Notes under the pieces: generated by a model
Told to the model about the DNA's origin: nothing
Database searches by the model: none
The model's input: the letters and a program-made list of their open reading frames with translations, nothing else
Shown here: positions 1 through 8,989 of the stretch, piece after piece
Layout: each line of letters starts with the position of its first letter
How positions within the stretch are numbered: position 1 is the stretch's first letter
Program-made: the position numbers and the translations under genes
Assembly (NCBI RefSeq): GCF_001931675.1
Contig: NZ_CP014839.1
Span: forward strand, 3,596,001 to 3,660,000
Direction of reading: 5' to 3'
From: Pandoraea thiooxydans
GTDB taxonomy: Bacteria; Pseudomonadota; Gammaproteobacteria; Burkholderiales; Burkholderiaceae
Length of the DNA: 64,000 bases

Positions 1-2
1 CC

Positions 3-680
3 GCTCTGCCCAATACTTGCCGGCTGTGTGACGACGTCGCCCACGGCCTGGTGTGCGCGGCATGCGCACGTGATTATTGGCACGACCAGAGCCGAGGGCG
101 TTGCGACGTCTGCGGGATCCCGCTGGCGCCGGGCATGGACACGGGTCGCTGCGGCAATTGCCTGGCGCGGCCTCGCGCATTCGATGCCACGGTCACGCTA
201 CAGGATTATCGGGCGCCACTGGATCGCTTGATACTGGCCCTGAAATTTCGCGCCGACCTTCCCCTGGCCCGCGAGTTTGGCTATCGCCTGAGCCAGGCAC
301 TGCGGCCGCGCGTTGCGGGCCCCGACGCGCTGATCGTGCCCGTGCCGCTCTCGCCAGACAGGCTGGCCACACGGGGCTTTAACCAAACCTGGGAAATTGC
401 CCGCAACGTTGCTCGCCACCTGGGGCTGGCCAGCCATCCGCATGCCCTGCATCGCGTACGTGAGACGGCGCCGCAAAGCGGCCTGGACATCGCCGCACGG
501 CGGCGCAACGTGCGGCAGGCGTTTGTCACTGGCACAGAGGTGCGAGGGCGTGAAATCATCGTCGTGGACGACGTCATGACCACTGGCGTCACCCTCGACG
601 AAATCGCCAAGACGCTCAAGCGGCAAGGCGCGGCGCGCGTCGTCAATGCGGTCGTGTTGCGTACGCCGCCGTCCAACTGA
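3..680 (+). CDS. comF: ComF family protein (phosphoribosyltransferase-like), 5' end cut by window edge
   Basis: The reading frame is open from base 3, so the true start lies before the window. An N-terminal zinc-ribbon-like part shows paired cysteines (CRLC, CAAC, CDVC, CGNC) in about the first 55 visible residues. The C-terminal half is a type I phosphoribosyltransferase fold, with the PRPP-loop-like stretch IIVVDDVMTTGVTL near bases 555-595. In naturally competent bacteria ComF acts in DNA uptake; in most proteobacteria its role is not settled. It lies 21 bp before trmL on the same strand, probably co-transcribed. An internal ATG at 51 would remove the first CxxC, so it is unlikely to be the start. 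Confidence 0.9.
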   Translation, partial: ALPNTCRLCDDVAHGLVCAACARDYWHDQSRGRCDVCGIPLAPGMDTGRCGNCLARPRAFDATVTLQDYRAPLDRLILALKFRADLPLAREFGYRLSQALRPRVAGPDALIVPVPLSPDRLATRGFNQTWEIARNVARHLGLASHPHALHRVRETAPQSGLDIAARRRNVRQAFVTGTEVRGREIIVVDDVMTTGVTLDEIAKTLKRQGAARVVNAVVLRTPPSN

Positions 681-701
681 TTACTTTCAACATCAAACGC
701 T

Positions 702-1172
702 ATGTTCAATGTCGTTCTGGTCGAGCCGGAAATCCCCCCTAACACCGGCAACGTTATCCGTCTGTGCGCCAACACCGGCGCACGGCTCCATTTGGTCGAG
801 CCGCTGGGATTCCCGCTCGATGACGCCAAAATGCGCCGCGCCGGGCTGGACTATCACGAATACGCGCAAATGCACGTGCATGCGAGCTGGCAGGATTTCC
901 TCGAGACGGAAAGGCCGTTGCCCCAGCGCATGTTCGCGCTGACCACACGCGGCACGCGCCGCTTCGGCGAGCTGCCGCTGGAGGCAGGAGACTGGTTCAT
1001 CTTCGGGCCCGAGACTCGCGGCCTGTCTGCTTCGATTCTGGAGACCTTTGCGCCAGAGCAGCGCGTCAGGCTGCCGATGCGCCCGACGAGCCGCAGCCTG
1101 AATCTCTCCAATACCGTAGCGATCGTCGTGTTCGAGGCGTGGCGTCAGAGTGGTTTTTCGGGCGGCGTGTGA
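702..1172 (+). CDS. trmL: tRNA (cytidine/uridine-34 2'-O)-methyltransferase TrmL
   Basis: At 156 aa this has the normal length for TrmL, the SPOUT-class enzyme that uses S-adenosylmethionine to methylate the ribose of the wobble base in tRNA-Leu isoacceptors. Visible family marks are the N-terminal [20 protein letters not shown], the central FGPETRGLS and the C-terminal [18 protein letters not shown], which together build the SAM-binding trefoil knot. The ATG at 702 follows comF by 21 bp. Its last 28 bp overlap the 3' end of the convergent gpsA gene. Confidence 0.95.
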   Translation: MFNVVLVEPEIPPNTGNVIRLCANTGARLHLVEPLGFPLDDAKMRRAGLDYHEYAQMHVHASWQDFLETERPLPQRMFALTTRGTRRFGELPLEAGDWFIFGPETRGLSASILETFAPEQRVRLPMRPTSRSLNLSNTVAIVVFEAWRQSGFSGGV

Positions 1173-2179
1173 GCCCTCTCGGCGCGGGCGTCGCGCTTCA
1201 ATAGCGATTCGACTGCCGCGCGAGGCGTCAACTGCTCAAACAGGACGGCGCACACCGCCTCGGTTATCGGCATCGTGACCTGATGCTGGCGGGCGAGCGC
1301 CAGCACGGTCTGAGCGCAACGCACGCCCTCGGCCACATGTCCGAGCGCGGCAAGGACCTCGTCCAGCGTGCGGCCCTGTGCCAATTGCAAACCGACGGTC
1401 CGGTTGCGCGACAGGTCGCCGGTGGCGGTCAGAATCAAATCGCCCACGCCGCTGAGCCCCATGAAGGTCTCGGGCCGCCCGCCCAATGCCACGCCCAGGC
1501 GCGTCATTTCTGCCAACCCCCGGGTCACGAGTGCGGCCCGGGCATTCATCCCCAGGCCAAGGCCATCGCTGATGCCTGTCGCGATTGCGAGCACGTTTTT
1601 GACCGCGCCCCCGACTTCGACACCGATCAGGTCGTCGCTGGAATAAACGCGCAATGCGCCGTGATGGCAGGCGCGGATCACGCGGTCGCACAACTCGGTG
1701 GAACGGCTCGCCACAGTGAGCGCGGCCGGCAGGCCCTGGGCCACTTCCCGAGCGAAGCTCGGCCCCGACAGGATGCCGGAATGCGCCGCGGCTTCGTCGC
1801 CCAGGACCGCCGCGACGACCTGGTGCGGCAGCAGTCCGGTGCCGGCCTCGAAGCCCTTGCACAACCAAAGCAGTTGCATGGGTGCGGTGCCGCTGTCGCG
1901 CAGGCGTTCGCACAGCCCGCGCAGGCCCGCTACCGGTACCGCGGCCACGCACAATGTGTCGGCGCCGGCCGCATGGGCCAGCGCACGATCGAAATCGGCA
2001 TCGAAGCGCAGCGCCGGCGCCAACGTGCAGCCCGACAAGTAGACGGCATTCTCGTGCGTAGCCGCCATTTCAGCGGCGCGCCCGGCGTCTCGCGCCCACA
2101 GCAACACGTCATGACGCTGCGCCATGTGGCTTGCCAGCGCAGTTCCCCATGCGCCTGCGCCAAATACCGAGACTCGCAT
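1145..2179 (-). CDS. gpsA: NAD(P)-dependent glycerol-3-phosphate dehydrogenase
   Basis: GpsA reduces dihydroxyacetone phosphate to sn-glycerol-3-phosphate for phospholipid synthesis in the cytosol. I chose the ATG at 2179 (344 aa) because the protein then begins [16 protein letters not shown], the Rossmann GxGxWG motif expected at the extreme N-terminus; a TTG ten codons upstream is less likely. Other family marks are [15 protein letters not shown] and the catalytic-lysine segment [13 protein letters not shown]. It follows secB by 34 bp, matching the common proteobacterial secB-gpsA order. The last 28 bp overlap trmL on the other strand. Confidence 0.96.
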   Translation of the reverse strand: MRVSVFGAGAWGTALASHMAQRHDVLLWARDAGRAAEMAATHENAVYLSGCTLAPALRFDADFDRALAHAAGADTLCVAAVPVAGLRGLCERLRDSGTAPMQLLWLCKGFEAGTGLLPHQVVAAVLGDEAAAHSGILSGPSFAREVAQGLPAALTVASRSTELCDRVIRACHHGALRVYSSDDLIGVEVGGAVKNVLAIATGISDGLGLGMNARAALVTRGLAEMTRLGVALGGRPETFMGLSGVGDLILTATGDLSRNRTVGLQLAQGRTLDEVLAALGHVAEGVRCAQTVLALARQHQVTMPITEAVCAVLFEQLTPRAAVESLLKRDARAERAHTPPEKPL

Positions 2180-2213
2180 GAAATGTGTGGCGGGAGGGCG
2201 GTTTGCCAAGCGC

Positions 2214-2717
2214 TTAGTGAGGACGCGCGGCAGAGCCGTCGGGCATCACGATCCCGCTGTCATCGGCGCCGGTCTCGCCTTGCTGCTCGGCCAGTGCGGC
2301 CAGGCGTTGCTCGTAGAGCGCCTGGAAGTTGATTTCCGACAGATGGATCGGCTGGAATCCGGCACGGCTGATCGCATCGGCGATGTTCGAGCGCAAGTAC
2401 GGATAGATGATCGTCGGGCAAGCGATGCCGATCAGCGGATCGAGTTGCTCGGCGGGCACATTGCGAATGTCGAATATCCCGGCTTGCTTGCCTTCGACCA
2501 GAAATGCGACTTTCTCGTTGACCTTGGCCGTTACGGTGCCGATCACGACGACCTCGAACACACCTTCGGCCAGTTGCTCGGCGCCCACATCGACCTGCAC
2601 TTCGACCGTGGGCATATCCTGCTCGAGGAAAATGGCCGGCGAATTGGGCTGCTCCAGCGACAAATCCTTGAGATAGACGCGCTGAATATTGAAAAACGGC
2701 TGTTGCTGGTCGGACAT
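2214..2717 (-). CDS. secB: Protein-export chaperone SecB
   Basis: SecB is a cytosolic tetrameric chaperone that keeps precursors unfolded and hands them to SecA. The 167-aa protein shows the family core: [19 protein letters not shown] near the N-terminus, the acidic V-x-V strand pattern, and [22 protein letters not shown], which leads into the C-terminal helix. The ATG at 2717 has a good ribosome-binding site (AAGGAA, 8 bp upstream). It lies between grxC and gpsA in a same-strand series that also starts with a rhodanese gene. Confidence 0.96.
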   Translation of the reverse strand: MSDQQQPFFNIQRVYLKDLSLEQPNSPAIFLEQDMPTVEVQVDVGAEQLAEGVFEVVVIGTVTAKVNEKVAFLVEGKQAGIFDIRNVPAEQLDPLIGIACPTIIYPYLRSNIADAISRAGFQPIHLSEINFQALYEQRLAALAEQQGETGADDSGIVMPDGSAARPH

Positions 2718-2740
2718 GGGATTTCCTTGAAAAATGAACA

Positions 2741-2758
2741 GCCGCGCATGCGCGCGGC
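2741..2758 (-). terminator. Hairpin between grxC and secB
   Basis: A 7-bp GC-only inverted repeat (GCCGCGC/GCGCGGC, 4-nt loop) sits in the 66-bp grxC-secB gap. On the minus strand it is followed, after TGTTCA, by five T residues. This could be a weak terminator or attenuator that tunes read-through from rhodanese-grxC into secB-gpsA. The stem is short and the T-run is not adjacent. Confidence 0.35.
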
Positions 2759-2783
2759 CGATGAAGCCAAAGAGGCCGTGACC

Positions 2784-3047
2784 CTAGGCGACTTGCTGCA
2801 GCAAAGGCACCAGGCCGCCGGCTCTGTCGAGTGCCGAGAGATCGTCGTATCCGCCGATATGCCGATCGTCGATGTACACCTGCGGGACCGTGCGACGACC
2901 GGTGCGCGACATCATTTCCTCCCGTCGACCGGGTTCCTTGTCGATCAGGATCTTTTCCACGTGCTCCACGCCACGCGAGCGAAGCAGGCGCTCCGCCATC
3001 TGGCAATAGGGGCACACCTGAGTGCTGTACATCACAACTTTGGCCAT
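2784..3047 (-). CDS. grxC: Glutaredoxin 3
   Basis: This 87-aa protein is a class I dithiol glutaredoxin that reduces disulfides with glutathione. The active site CPYC is at residues 12-15 (MYSTQVCPYCQMAERLL). The GSH-binding TVPQVYID and GGYDDL segments follow in the usual places. The ATG at 3047 has an AAGGAA ribosome-binding site. It sits directly downstream of a membrane-anchored rhodanese (10 bp) and upstream of secB, a conserved order in beta- and gammaproteobacteria. Confidence 0.96.
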   Translation of the reverse strand: MAKVVMYSTQVCPYCQMAERLLRSRGVEHVEKILIDKEPGRREEMMSRTGRRTVPQVYIDDRHIGGYDDLSALDRAGGLVPLLQQVA

Positions 3048-3057
3048 TGCAAATTCC

Positions 3058-3465
3058 TTATTTCACGATCGGCAGGCCGGCTTGCTGCCATGCCTCGACG
3101 CCGCCCTGCAGGCTGAAGGCTTCGGCGTAGCCGAGCTGGCGCAGAATCGCCAGCGCCTTTGCGGACCGTTGGCCGCTGCGGCACACCAGCAAAACGGGTG
3201 TAGTCTTGTTCTTGGCCATCTGGCCCGCCTTTTTTTCGAGCTCCTCGAGCGGCACGTGCTTCGCTTGAGGCAAATGCCCGCCGCTGAACTCCTCATCGGT
3301 GCGCACGTCGAGAATCAGCGCATGCCGGCGGTTGATCAATTGCGTCGCTTCGATAATCGACACCCCGCGGCCCCGCCGCGACAATACAGGCCAAGCCAGC
3401 AACCCACCGGAAATCAGGGCGATCGCGATCAGGACGAGATTGGAGTAATCAGCAAAAAACTTCAC
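3058..3465 (-). CDS. Membrane-anchored rhodanese-like sulfurtransferase
   Basis: One N-terminal transmembrane helix (LVLIAIALISGGLLAWPVL) is followed by a single rhodanese domain with the active-site loop CRSGQR, so the catalytic cysteine is present. The domain probably faces the cytosol. The start is uncertain. GTG at 3465 gives VKFFADYSN..., a normal N-terminus for this family. An upstream TTG at 3495 would lengthen it by ten residues, but it overlaps a TATAAT-like box at 3498-3503 whose transcript would begin near 3491. It heads the rhodanese-grxC-secB-gpsA series, as YibN does in enterics. Confidence 0.85.
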   Translation of the reverse strand: MKFFADYSNLVLIAIALISGGLLAWPVLSRRGRGVSIIEATQLINRRHALILDVRTDEEFSGGHLPQAKHVPLEELEKKAGQMAKNKTTPVLLVCRSGQRSAKALAILRQLGYAEAFSLQGGVEAWQQAGLPIVK

Positions 3466-3573
3466 GAACCACCCGAAAAAATCAAAATAATCCAACCATT
3501 ATAAAATAATCCGTTTGGCGTGCCTGTCGTCCCGGGCTGCGCGCACAGATTTTTTACTCTAATTGAACCGCTT
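3466..3573. promoter_or_regulatory. Divergent promoter region, rhodanese operon / gpmA
   Basis: This AT-rich stretch stands out from its GC-rich surroundings. The minus strand carries a perfect -10 hexamer TATAAT at 3498-3503, suited to the rhodanese-grxC-secB-gpsA series. The plus strand has overlapping TATAAA/AAATAAT sequence that could serve gpmA. No good -35 hexamer is visible on either strand. Confidence 0.5.
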
Positions 3574-4320
3574 ATGTACAAACTCGTGCTCATCCGTCAC
3601 GGCGAATCGCTGTGGAACAAGGAAAACCGCTTTACAGGCTGGGTCGACGTCGACCTCACCGAGAAGGGGGCGACCGAGGCACGTCATGCCGGCCAGCTGT
3701 TGCGCGAAGCCGGCTTCGTTTTCGATCTGGCCTATACCTCCGTGCTCAAGCGCGCCATCCGCACGTTGTGGCACGTTCAGGACGAGATGGATCTGATGTG
3801 GATTCCGGTGGTTCACTCGTGGCGCCTGAACGAGCGGCATTACGGCGCCCTGACCGGGCTCGACAAAGCCGAGACCGCCGCCAAATATGGCGATCAGCAA
3901 GTTCTGGTGTGGCGCCGCAGCTATGACACCCCGCCGCCGGCCCTGACCGCGGGCGATTCGCGCGACGCCTGCAGCGACCCGCGCTACGCCAGACTCAAGC
4001 GCGAGGAGATCCCATTGTCCGAGTGCCTGAAAGATACCGTCGCCCGGGTCATGCCGGTCTGGAATGAATCGATCGCGCCGGCGATCCGCTCGGGCAAGCG
4101 CATCGTGATTGCCGCCCACGGCAACTCGCTGCGTGCGTTGATCAAGTATCTGGACGACGTGTCCGATCAGGACATTGTCAACCTGAACATCCCGAACGGT
4201 ATTCCCATCGTCTATGAACTGGACGAGAATCTCAAACCGCTGCGCCATGAGTATCTCGGCAACCAGGCCGAAATCGCCAGCGCCATGGCATCGGTAGCCA
4301 GCCAAGGCAAGGCGCGTTAA
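3574..4320 (+). CDS. gpmA: 2,3-bisphosphoglycerate-dependent phosphoglycerate mutase
   Basis: GpmA interconverts 3- and 2-phosphoglycerate in glycolysis and gluconeogenesis. The 248-aa length is typical of the family. The phosphohistidine motif [10 protein letters not shown] lies at the N-terminus, FTGWVDVDL follows, and the second catalytic histidine is in [12 protein letters not shown]. The ATG at 3574 places [12 protein letters not shown] at the start; the upstream extension to 3520 is unlike the family. It is divergent from the rhodanese operon and precedes a periplasmic protease gene. Confidence 0.96.
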   Translation: MYKLVLIRHGESLWNKENRFTGWVDVDLTEKGATEARHAGQLLREAGFVFDLAYTSVLKRAIRTLWHVQDEMDLMWIPVVHSWRLNERHYGALTGLDKAETAAKYGDQQVLVWRRSYDTPPPALTAGDSRDACSDPRYARLKREEIPLSECLKDTVARVMPVWNESIAPAIRSGKRIVIAAHGNSLRALIKYLDDVSDQDIVNLNIPNGIPIVYELDENLKPLRHEYLGNQAEIASAMASVASQGKAR

Positions 4321-4341
4321 CCGGCACTATTTTCGGATTCG

Positions 4342-4376
4342 CCGGAACCTGCGCGAACCACCCGCGCGGGTTCCGG
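4342..4376 (+). other. Strong hairpin downstream of gpmA
   Basis: CCGGAACC at 4342-4349 pairs with GGTTCCGG at 4369-4376. The stem continues inward through a GU pair and five further GC pairs, giving about 14 bp around a 7-nt loop. There is no T-run on either side, so this is more likely an mRNA 3'-end stabiliser than a Rho-independent terminator. Confidence 0.5.
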
Positions 4377-4414
4377 TCGAATGCGAAGGCCGCGTCGCCG
4401 GGCCGGCAAAAGGT

Positions 4415-4420
4415 TATACT
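4415..4420 (+). promoter_or_regulatory. -10-like box for the S41 peptidase gene
   Basis: TATACT matches five of six positions of the sigma-70 -10 consensus and lies 63 bp before the chosen ATG at 4483. No convincing -35 is visible. Its position also argues against the earlier in-frame start at 4381. Confidence 0.4.
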
Positions 4421-4482
4421 TCGCGAATTGTGCGTCGATTTTTCGAGTATCGGCGTGCCGTCAAACCGGAATTGATCCCCCT

Positions 4483-6021
4483 ATGCGCCAACACCTCAAA
4501 CACATCGGCCTCATCACCCTGGGCCTGATTACGGGCATTGCGGCCACCCTGGCTTTTTCGCTGGCATCCGCGCAAAGTGCGCCCTCCCCCTTGCCGCTGG
4601 ACCAGCTGCGCCTGTTTGCCGAGGTGTTCGGCCAGATCAAGCAGGAATACGTCAAGCCGGTCGACGACAAGAAGCTGATCACGGCAGCCATCAAGGGCAT
4701 GGTTGCCAGCCTCGATCCGCACTCCGCGTACCTGGACAAAAAGGACTACAAGGAGCTGCAGGAGCAGACCAACGGGCAATTTGCCGGCCTGGGCATCGAA
4801 ATCGGTCAGGAAGACGGCATGGTGAAAATCATTGCTCCGATCGAAGATACGCCCGCGTTCCGCGCCGGATTGCGTCCGGGCGACCTGATCACCAGCATCA
4901 ATGACAAGCCGGTACGTGGCATGACGCTGGACCAGGCGGTCAAGAACATGCGCGGCGCACCCGGCACCAAGGTCACGCTGACGATCTATCGCAAGACCGA
5001 TCAGCGGACTTTCCCGGTAACCATCACGCGCGCCATCATCAAGGTGCACAGCGTCAAGTTCAAGATCGTCTCCCCCGGCTACGCGTGGGTTCGCATCACG
5101 AGCTTCCAGGAGCGCACCGTTCCGGATCTCGCCAAGACCCTCCAGCAAATCGCCAAGGAACAGCCCCATCTGAAAGGCCTGGTGCTCGACCTGCGCAACA
5201 ACGGAGGCGGCATTCTGCAATCCGCAGTCGGCGTGTCGGCGGCCTTCCTGAAGCCGGATGCGGTCGTCGTCACCACCAACGGGCAGATCGCGGACGCCAA
5301 GCAGACCTATCGCGCAAACTTCGACAACTATCGCCTGAGCGCCAGCCCCGAAGATCCGCTCAAGAACGAACCGGCGATCTTCAAGACCGTGCCGATGGTG
5401 GTGCTGGTCAACGCCTACACCGCGTCAGCCTCCGAGATCACCGCCGGCGCGCTGCAGGATCACAAGCGCGCGATCATCATGGGCAAAACGACCTTCGGCA
5501 AGGGCTCGGTGCAAACCGTACGCCAGTTGTCGCCGGACACCGCGCTGCGCCTGACGACCGCTTATTACTACACGCCGAGCGGGCGCTCGATCCAATCGAT
5601 CGGCATCACGCCGGATATTCCGGTTGACCAAAGCGCGAATGGCGATCCGGACGATATCCTGGCCACGCGCGAAATCGATTATTCGAATCACCTGCACAAC
5701 CTGCAGGACCCGAACGAGCAGAAGCAGATCGAGCAACGCGAGAAATTGCGCCTGGAAGCGCTGCGCCGGCTCGAGATCGAAAATGCCAAGAAGACTCCCG
5801 CGGAGCTCGAAAAAGAAAGCAACGCGCGCCTGCCGGACTTCGGCAGCTCGGGCGACTTCATGCTGCAACAGGCGTTGCACGAACTGAAGGGCGAGCCGGT
5901 TCAGCGCTCCAAGTCGCCAGTTGCAACGGCCGACGCAACGACTTCGGCACAGGCCCCGGGCAGCGCTTCGGCACCCGCGGCGCCGGGCCCCGCCAGCAAG
6001 GCGCCTGCCGGCAAGAAGTAA
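4483..6021 (+). CDS. S41-family C-terminal processing peptidase (CtpA/Prc-like)
   Basis: This 512-aa exported serine protease begins with an uncleaved or cleaved signal segment (HIGLITLGLITGIAATLAFSLAS), so it acts in the periplasm. A PDZ domain follows at about residues 80-165 (GLGIEIGQEDG, AFRAGLRPGDLI). The protease core carries LRNNGGG, then the catalytic serine in TASASEIT and the lysine in TTFGKGSVQT, forming the Ser-Lys dyad of S41 enzymes. The C-terminal tail is charged and then Ala/Pro-rich. The upstream start at 4381 would add residues unlike a signal peptide. A clear terminator follows. Confidence 0.93.
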   Translation: MRQHLKHIGLITLGLITGIAATLAFSLASAQSAPSPLPLDQLRLFAEVFGQIKQEYVKPVDDKKLITAAIKGMVASLDPHSAYLDKKDYKELQEQTNGQFAGLGIEIGQEDGMVKIIAPIEDTPAFRAGLRPGDLITSINDKPVRGMTLDQAVKNMRGAPGTKVTLTIYRKTDQRTFPVTITRAIIKVHSVKFKIVSPGYAWVRITSFQERTVPDLAKTLQQIAKEQPHLKGLVLDLRNNGGGILQSAVGVSAAFLKPDAVVVTTNGQIADAKQTYRANFDNYRLSASPEDPLKNEPAIFKTVPMVVLVNAYTASASEITAGALQDHKRAIIMGKTTFGKGSVQTVRQLSPDTALRLTTAYYYTPSGRSIQSIGITPDIPVDQSANGDPDDILATREIDYSNHLHNLQDPNEQKQIEQREKLRLEALRRLEIENAKKTPAELEKESNARLPDFGSSGDFMLQQALHELKGEPVQRSKSPVATADATTSAQAPGSASAPAAPGPASKAPAGKK

Positions 6022-6036
6022 TTGACTTACACTGAC

Positions 6037-6070
6037 AGCCGGACCTGGCAACCGCCGGTCCGGCTTTTTT
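6037..6070 (+). terminator. Rho-independent terminator of the S41 peptidase gene
   Basis: AGCCGGACC at 6037-6045 pairs perfectly with GGTCCGGCT at 6057-6065 and is followed directly by a run of T. It lies 16 bp after the protease stop codon and before the moeB/thiF-like gene, so the two genes are probably separate transcription units. Confidence 0.9.
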
Positions 6071-6097
6071 ACGTCTGCACTTTATCGCGCCGCATCC

Positions 6098-6865
6098 ATG
6101 GACGATTCACAGTTACTGCGTTACTCCCGCCACATCCTGCTCGATGAAATAGGTATTGAAGGCCAGCAACGCCTGATGGACGCCCATGCGGTGATCGTCG
6201 GCGCCGGCGGGCTGGGCTCGCCCGCAGCTCTTTACCTGGCCGCATCGGGCGTCGGCAAGCTCACGCTGCTCGATGACGACACGGTGGATCTGACCAATCT
6301 GCAGCGGCAGATCCTGCATGACACGCAAAGCGTCGGACAACCCAAGGCGGCATCGGGGCAAGCCCGCCTGGCACTGATCAATCCCGAGGTGCGGGTCGAT
6401 GCGGTTGTGCTGCGTGCCGATCAGGCGTTGCTGGAAGAAATGGTGGCCGAGGCTTCGGTGGTGCTCGACTGCAGCGATAATTTCGCGACGCGACATGCGA
6501 TCAACCGGGCCTGCGTCAGCCAAGGGGTGCCGCTCGTTGCCGGCGCCGCCTTGCGTTTCGATGGGCAGGTCAGCGTGTTCGACCCGCGCGACAACGCCTC
6601 CCCCTGCTATGAGTGTCTTTTCCCTGCCGACCAGGAGTTCACCGAACAGCAATGCGCGACGATGGGCGTGTTCGCGCCGCTGGTCGGCATCATCGGTGCG
6701 GTGCAGGCGGCCGAGGCGCTAAAGTTGATTGCCGGGATCGGGGTATCGCTGGCGGGGCGACTGCTGATGCTCGACGCACGCACCATGGAGTGGAGCACGA
6801 TGCGCTGCGCCGCCAATCCGACCTGCCCGGTCTGCTCGAGCCGGCGAGCTCACTCGCCGCAATGA
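6098..6865 (+). CDS. HesA/MoeB/ThiF-family E1-like adenylyltransferase
   Basis: This 255-aa protein activates the C-terminal Gly-Gly of a small sulfur carrier (MoaD or ThiS) by adenylation. It shows the nucleotide-binding GAGGLGSPAALYLAASG, the DDDTVDLTNLQRQILH segment, the acidic LDCSDNF motif, and a zinc site made of CYEC and CPVC pairs. No C-terminal rhodanese domain is present, so it resembles MoeB or the short ThiF. Neighbouring genes do not decide between molybdopterin and thiamine roles. Its 3' end is 7 bp from the convergent ptsI. Confidence 0.9.
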   Translation: MDDSQLLRYSRHILLDEIGIEGQQRLMDAHAVIVGAGGLGSPAALYLAASGVGKLTLLDDDTVDLTNLQRQILHDTQSVGQPKAASGQARLALINPEVRVDAVVLRADQALLEEMVAEASVVLDCSDNFATRHAINRACVSQGVPLVAGAALRFDGQVSVFDPRDNASPCYECLFPADQEFTEQQCATMGVFAPLVGIIGAVQAAEALKLIAGIGVSLAGRLLMLDARTMEWSTMRCAANPTCPVCSSRRAHSPQ

Positions 6866-6872
6866 GACGGGG

Positions 6873-8609
6873 TTAAACGGTGGCAAGCCGCGCCAGCGCA
6901 GCCTGCAAATCCTCCGGCTCGACGGCCGCCAGCACATCCTTGACCACCGGCTCCAACGCGGGCAGATAAGCCCGCAGCACCTCCTGCTTGACCTGGAGGA
7001 TCTGGCTCGGATGCATGGAAAACTCCCGCAGCCCCATGCCTAGCAAGAGACGCGTGAGCATCGGATCGCCGGCCATCTCGCCGCATACGGCGATCGGCAC
7101 CCCGGCGGCCCGGGCCTCCCGAATCGTGCGCGCAATCAATTGCAGCACGGCCGGATGCATCGGGTCGTACAAATGTGCCACCGCATTGTCGGCACGATCG
7201 ATTGCCAGCGTATATTGGATCAAATCGTTGGTCCCGATCGAGAGGAAATCCAACCGCTTGAGAAACATCGGCAACGCCAACGCGGCCGCCGGCACCTCGA
7301 CCATCGCACCCAACTTGACATTCGGATCGTAAGCCAATCCGGCCGCATCGCACTGCCGCTTGGCCTCCTGCACCAGTTCGAGCGTTTGATCGATCTCCTG
7401 GGCATGCGCAAGCATGGGAAACAAAATGCGCACCGGACCGAGGGCCGACGCGCGCAGCAGCGCACGCAACTGGGTCAGAAACATGCGCGGCTCGGACAGG
7501 CTCCAGCGAATTGCGCGCAGCCCCATCGCCGGATTTGCGCCGTTTTCATAACTCTCGTGGCCATCCAGCGATTTATCCGCGCCGACGTCGATCGTGCGGA
7601 TCGTCACCGGCAATCCCTGCATGGTCGCAACCGCACGGCGATAGGCTTCGAATTGCGCCTCTTCGTCCGGCATGTCGGCCTGGTTCATGAAGAGAAATTC
7701 GCTGCGGAACAGGCCCACGCCGACCGCGCCCGCCGCGACCGCCGCCTCGGCGTCTTCCGGCAATTCAATGTTGGCCAGCAGCGCCACCGGCGTGCCGTCG
7801 ATGGTTTGCGCGGGCGAATAGCGCAAGCGTTGCAATCGCCGCTGTTCGAGCACCTTTTCGCTTTGGCGATAGCGATACTCCTCAAGGATCATCGGCGCCG
7901 GATCGATGATCACTACCCCTTGATCCCCGTCGATAATGATCAGATCGCCTTGCTCGATCAATTGGCTGGCGTGCTGCACCCCCACGGCCGCGGGAATGCC
8001 CAGGCTGCGCGCCACGATGGCGGTATGCGACGTCTTGCCGCCAAGATCGGTCACGAAGCCTCGAAACACCTGGGTCTTGAATTGCATCATATCGGCCGGC
8101 GCGATATCGCGCGCCACCACGATCATGTCGTCGCGAGGCGCCTGGACCGCGACCGACCGAATACCGGGCACCCCTGCGAGCACCTTCAGCATGCGGTCGG
8201 CAACTTGCTCGATATCGGCCTTGCGCTCGCGCAGGTATTCGTCTTCGATGTCTTCGAAACGGGCGATCAGCGCCTCGACTTGCGTCATCAAAGCCCATTC
8301 GGCGTTGTAATGACTCGAGCGGATCAAGTCCAGCGCCGTGTCGGCCAGCATGGCATCGTTGACGATCAGCGAGTGAACGTCGAGGAACGCCGACATCTCA
8401 CCCGGCGCATCCGCCGGCAACTCGGCCTTGAGCGTATCGAGTTCCTGCTGCACGGCGCGGCGCGCCTCGTAGAAGCGGGCGATTTCGCTCTCGACTTGCG
8501 AGGGCTCGATCAGGTAATGCGGAACATCCAGTGTGGCTGCGGCAAGCAGATAGGCACGTCCGATGGCGATGCCTTGAGACACCGGTATTCCATGCAAGGT
8601 GAACGACAC
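6873..8609 (-). CDS. ptsI: PTS enzyme I (phosphoenolpyruvate-protein phosphotransferase)
   Basis: Enzyme I takes phosphate from PEP and passes it to HPr. The 578-aa length is normal. The phosphorylated histidine is His195 in GGKTSHTAIVARSLG. The PEP-binding C-terminal domain shows GLFRSEFLF, the GANPAMGLRAIR segment and SIGTNDLIQY. The start is GTG at 8609, with GGGAG about 6 bp upstream. It follows ptsH by 101 bp and a mannose-type EIIA gene. No sugar-specific EIIB/EIIC is nearby, which fits the incomplete, regulatory PTS of betaproteobacteria. Confidence 0.96.
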   Translation of the reverse strand: MSFTLHGIPVSQGIAIGRAYLLAAATLDVPHYLIEPSQVESEIARFYEARRAVQQELDTLKAELPADAPGEMSAFLDVHSLIVNDAMLADTALDLIRSSHYNAEWALMTQVEALIARFEDIEDEYLRERKADIEQVADRMLKVLAGVPGIRSVAVQAPRDDMIVVARDIAPADMMQFKTQVFRGFVTDLGGKTSHTAIVARSLGIPAAVGVQHASQLIEQGDLIIIDGDQGVVIIDPAPMILEEYRYRQSEKVLEQRRLQRLRYSPAQTIDGTPVALLANIELPEDAEAAVAAGAVGVGLFRSEFLFMNQADMPDEEAQFEAYRRAVATMQGLPVTIRTIDVGADKSLDGHESYENGANPAMGLRAIRWSLSEPRMFLTQLRALLRASALGPVRILFPMLAHAQEIDQTLELVQEAKRQCDAAGLAYDPNVKLGAMVEVPAAALALPMFLKRLDFLSIGTNDLIQYTLAIDRADNAVAHLYDPMHPAVLQLIARTIREARAAGVPIAVCGEMAGDPMLTRLLLGMGLREFSMHPSQILQVKQEVLRAYLPALEPVVKDVLAAVEPEDLQAALARLATV

Positions 8610-8710
8610 GCGGGACTCCCGATTTTATTGTCGTAGACGCTGGGAACCGCCGATATGTTCCAAATATTCGGCAGTCGCCAACGGCATTTCAAGCGCGGCG
8701 CAGCGCCCTG

Positions 8711-8980
8711 CTATTCCCCTTCGCCGAATCGATCGGCAATCAGCTGGAGGATGGCGTCCATGGCTTGCGTCTCATCCTGGCCCTCGGTCTCCACCTCGAT
8801 CGTGGATCCGATACCGGCTGCCAACATCATAACGCCCATAATGCTCTTTGCGTTGATACGGCGGCCGTTCCGGGTGAGCCAGACTTCGCTCTGGAAACGC
8901 GCGGCCAGTTGCGTGAGCTTCGCCGATGCACGCGCATGCAGGCCAAGTTTGTTGATTATTTTGGTTTCTTGTCGAAGCAT
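8711..8980 (-). CDS. ptsH: Phosphocarrier protein HPr
   Basis: This 89-aa protein relays phosphate from enzyme I to EIIA. The phosphorylated His15 is in KLGLHARAS. A serine stands at position 46 in NAKSIMGVMML, the site that HPr kinase would modify in organisms having that enzyme; many betaproteobacteria do. The ATG at 8980 lies 9 bp after the EIIA gene, so EIIA-HPr-EI form one series. Confidence 0.96.
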   Translation of the reverse strand: MLRQETKIINKLGLHARASAKLTQLAARFQSEVWLTRNGRRINAKSIMGVMMLAAGIGSTIEVETEGQDETQAMDAILQLIADRFGEGE

Positions 8981-8989
8981 GTATTGACT

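Noticed and set aside
7140-8636. 498-aa open frame opposite ptsI
   Set aside because: Antisense shadow of ptsI, with Arg/His/Gln-rich composition typical of such shadows.
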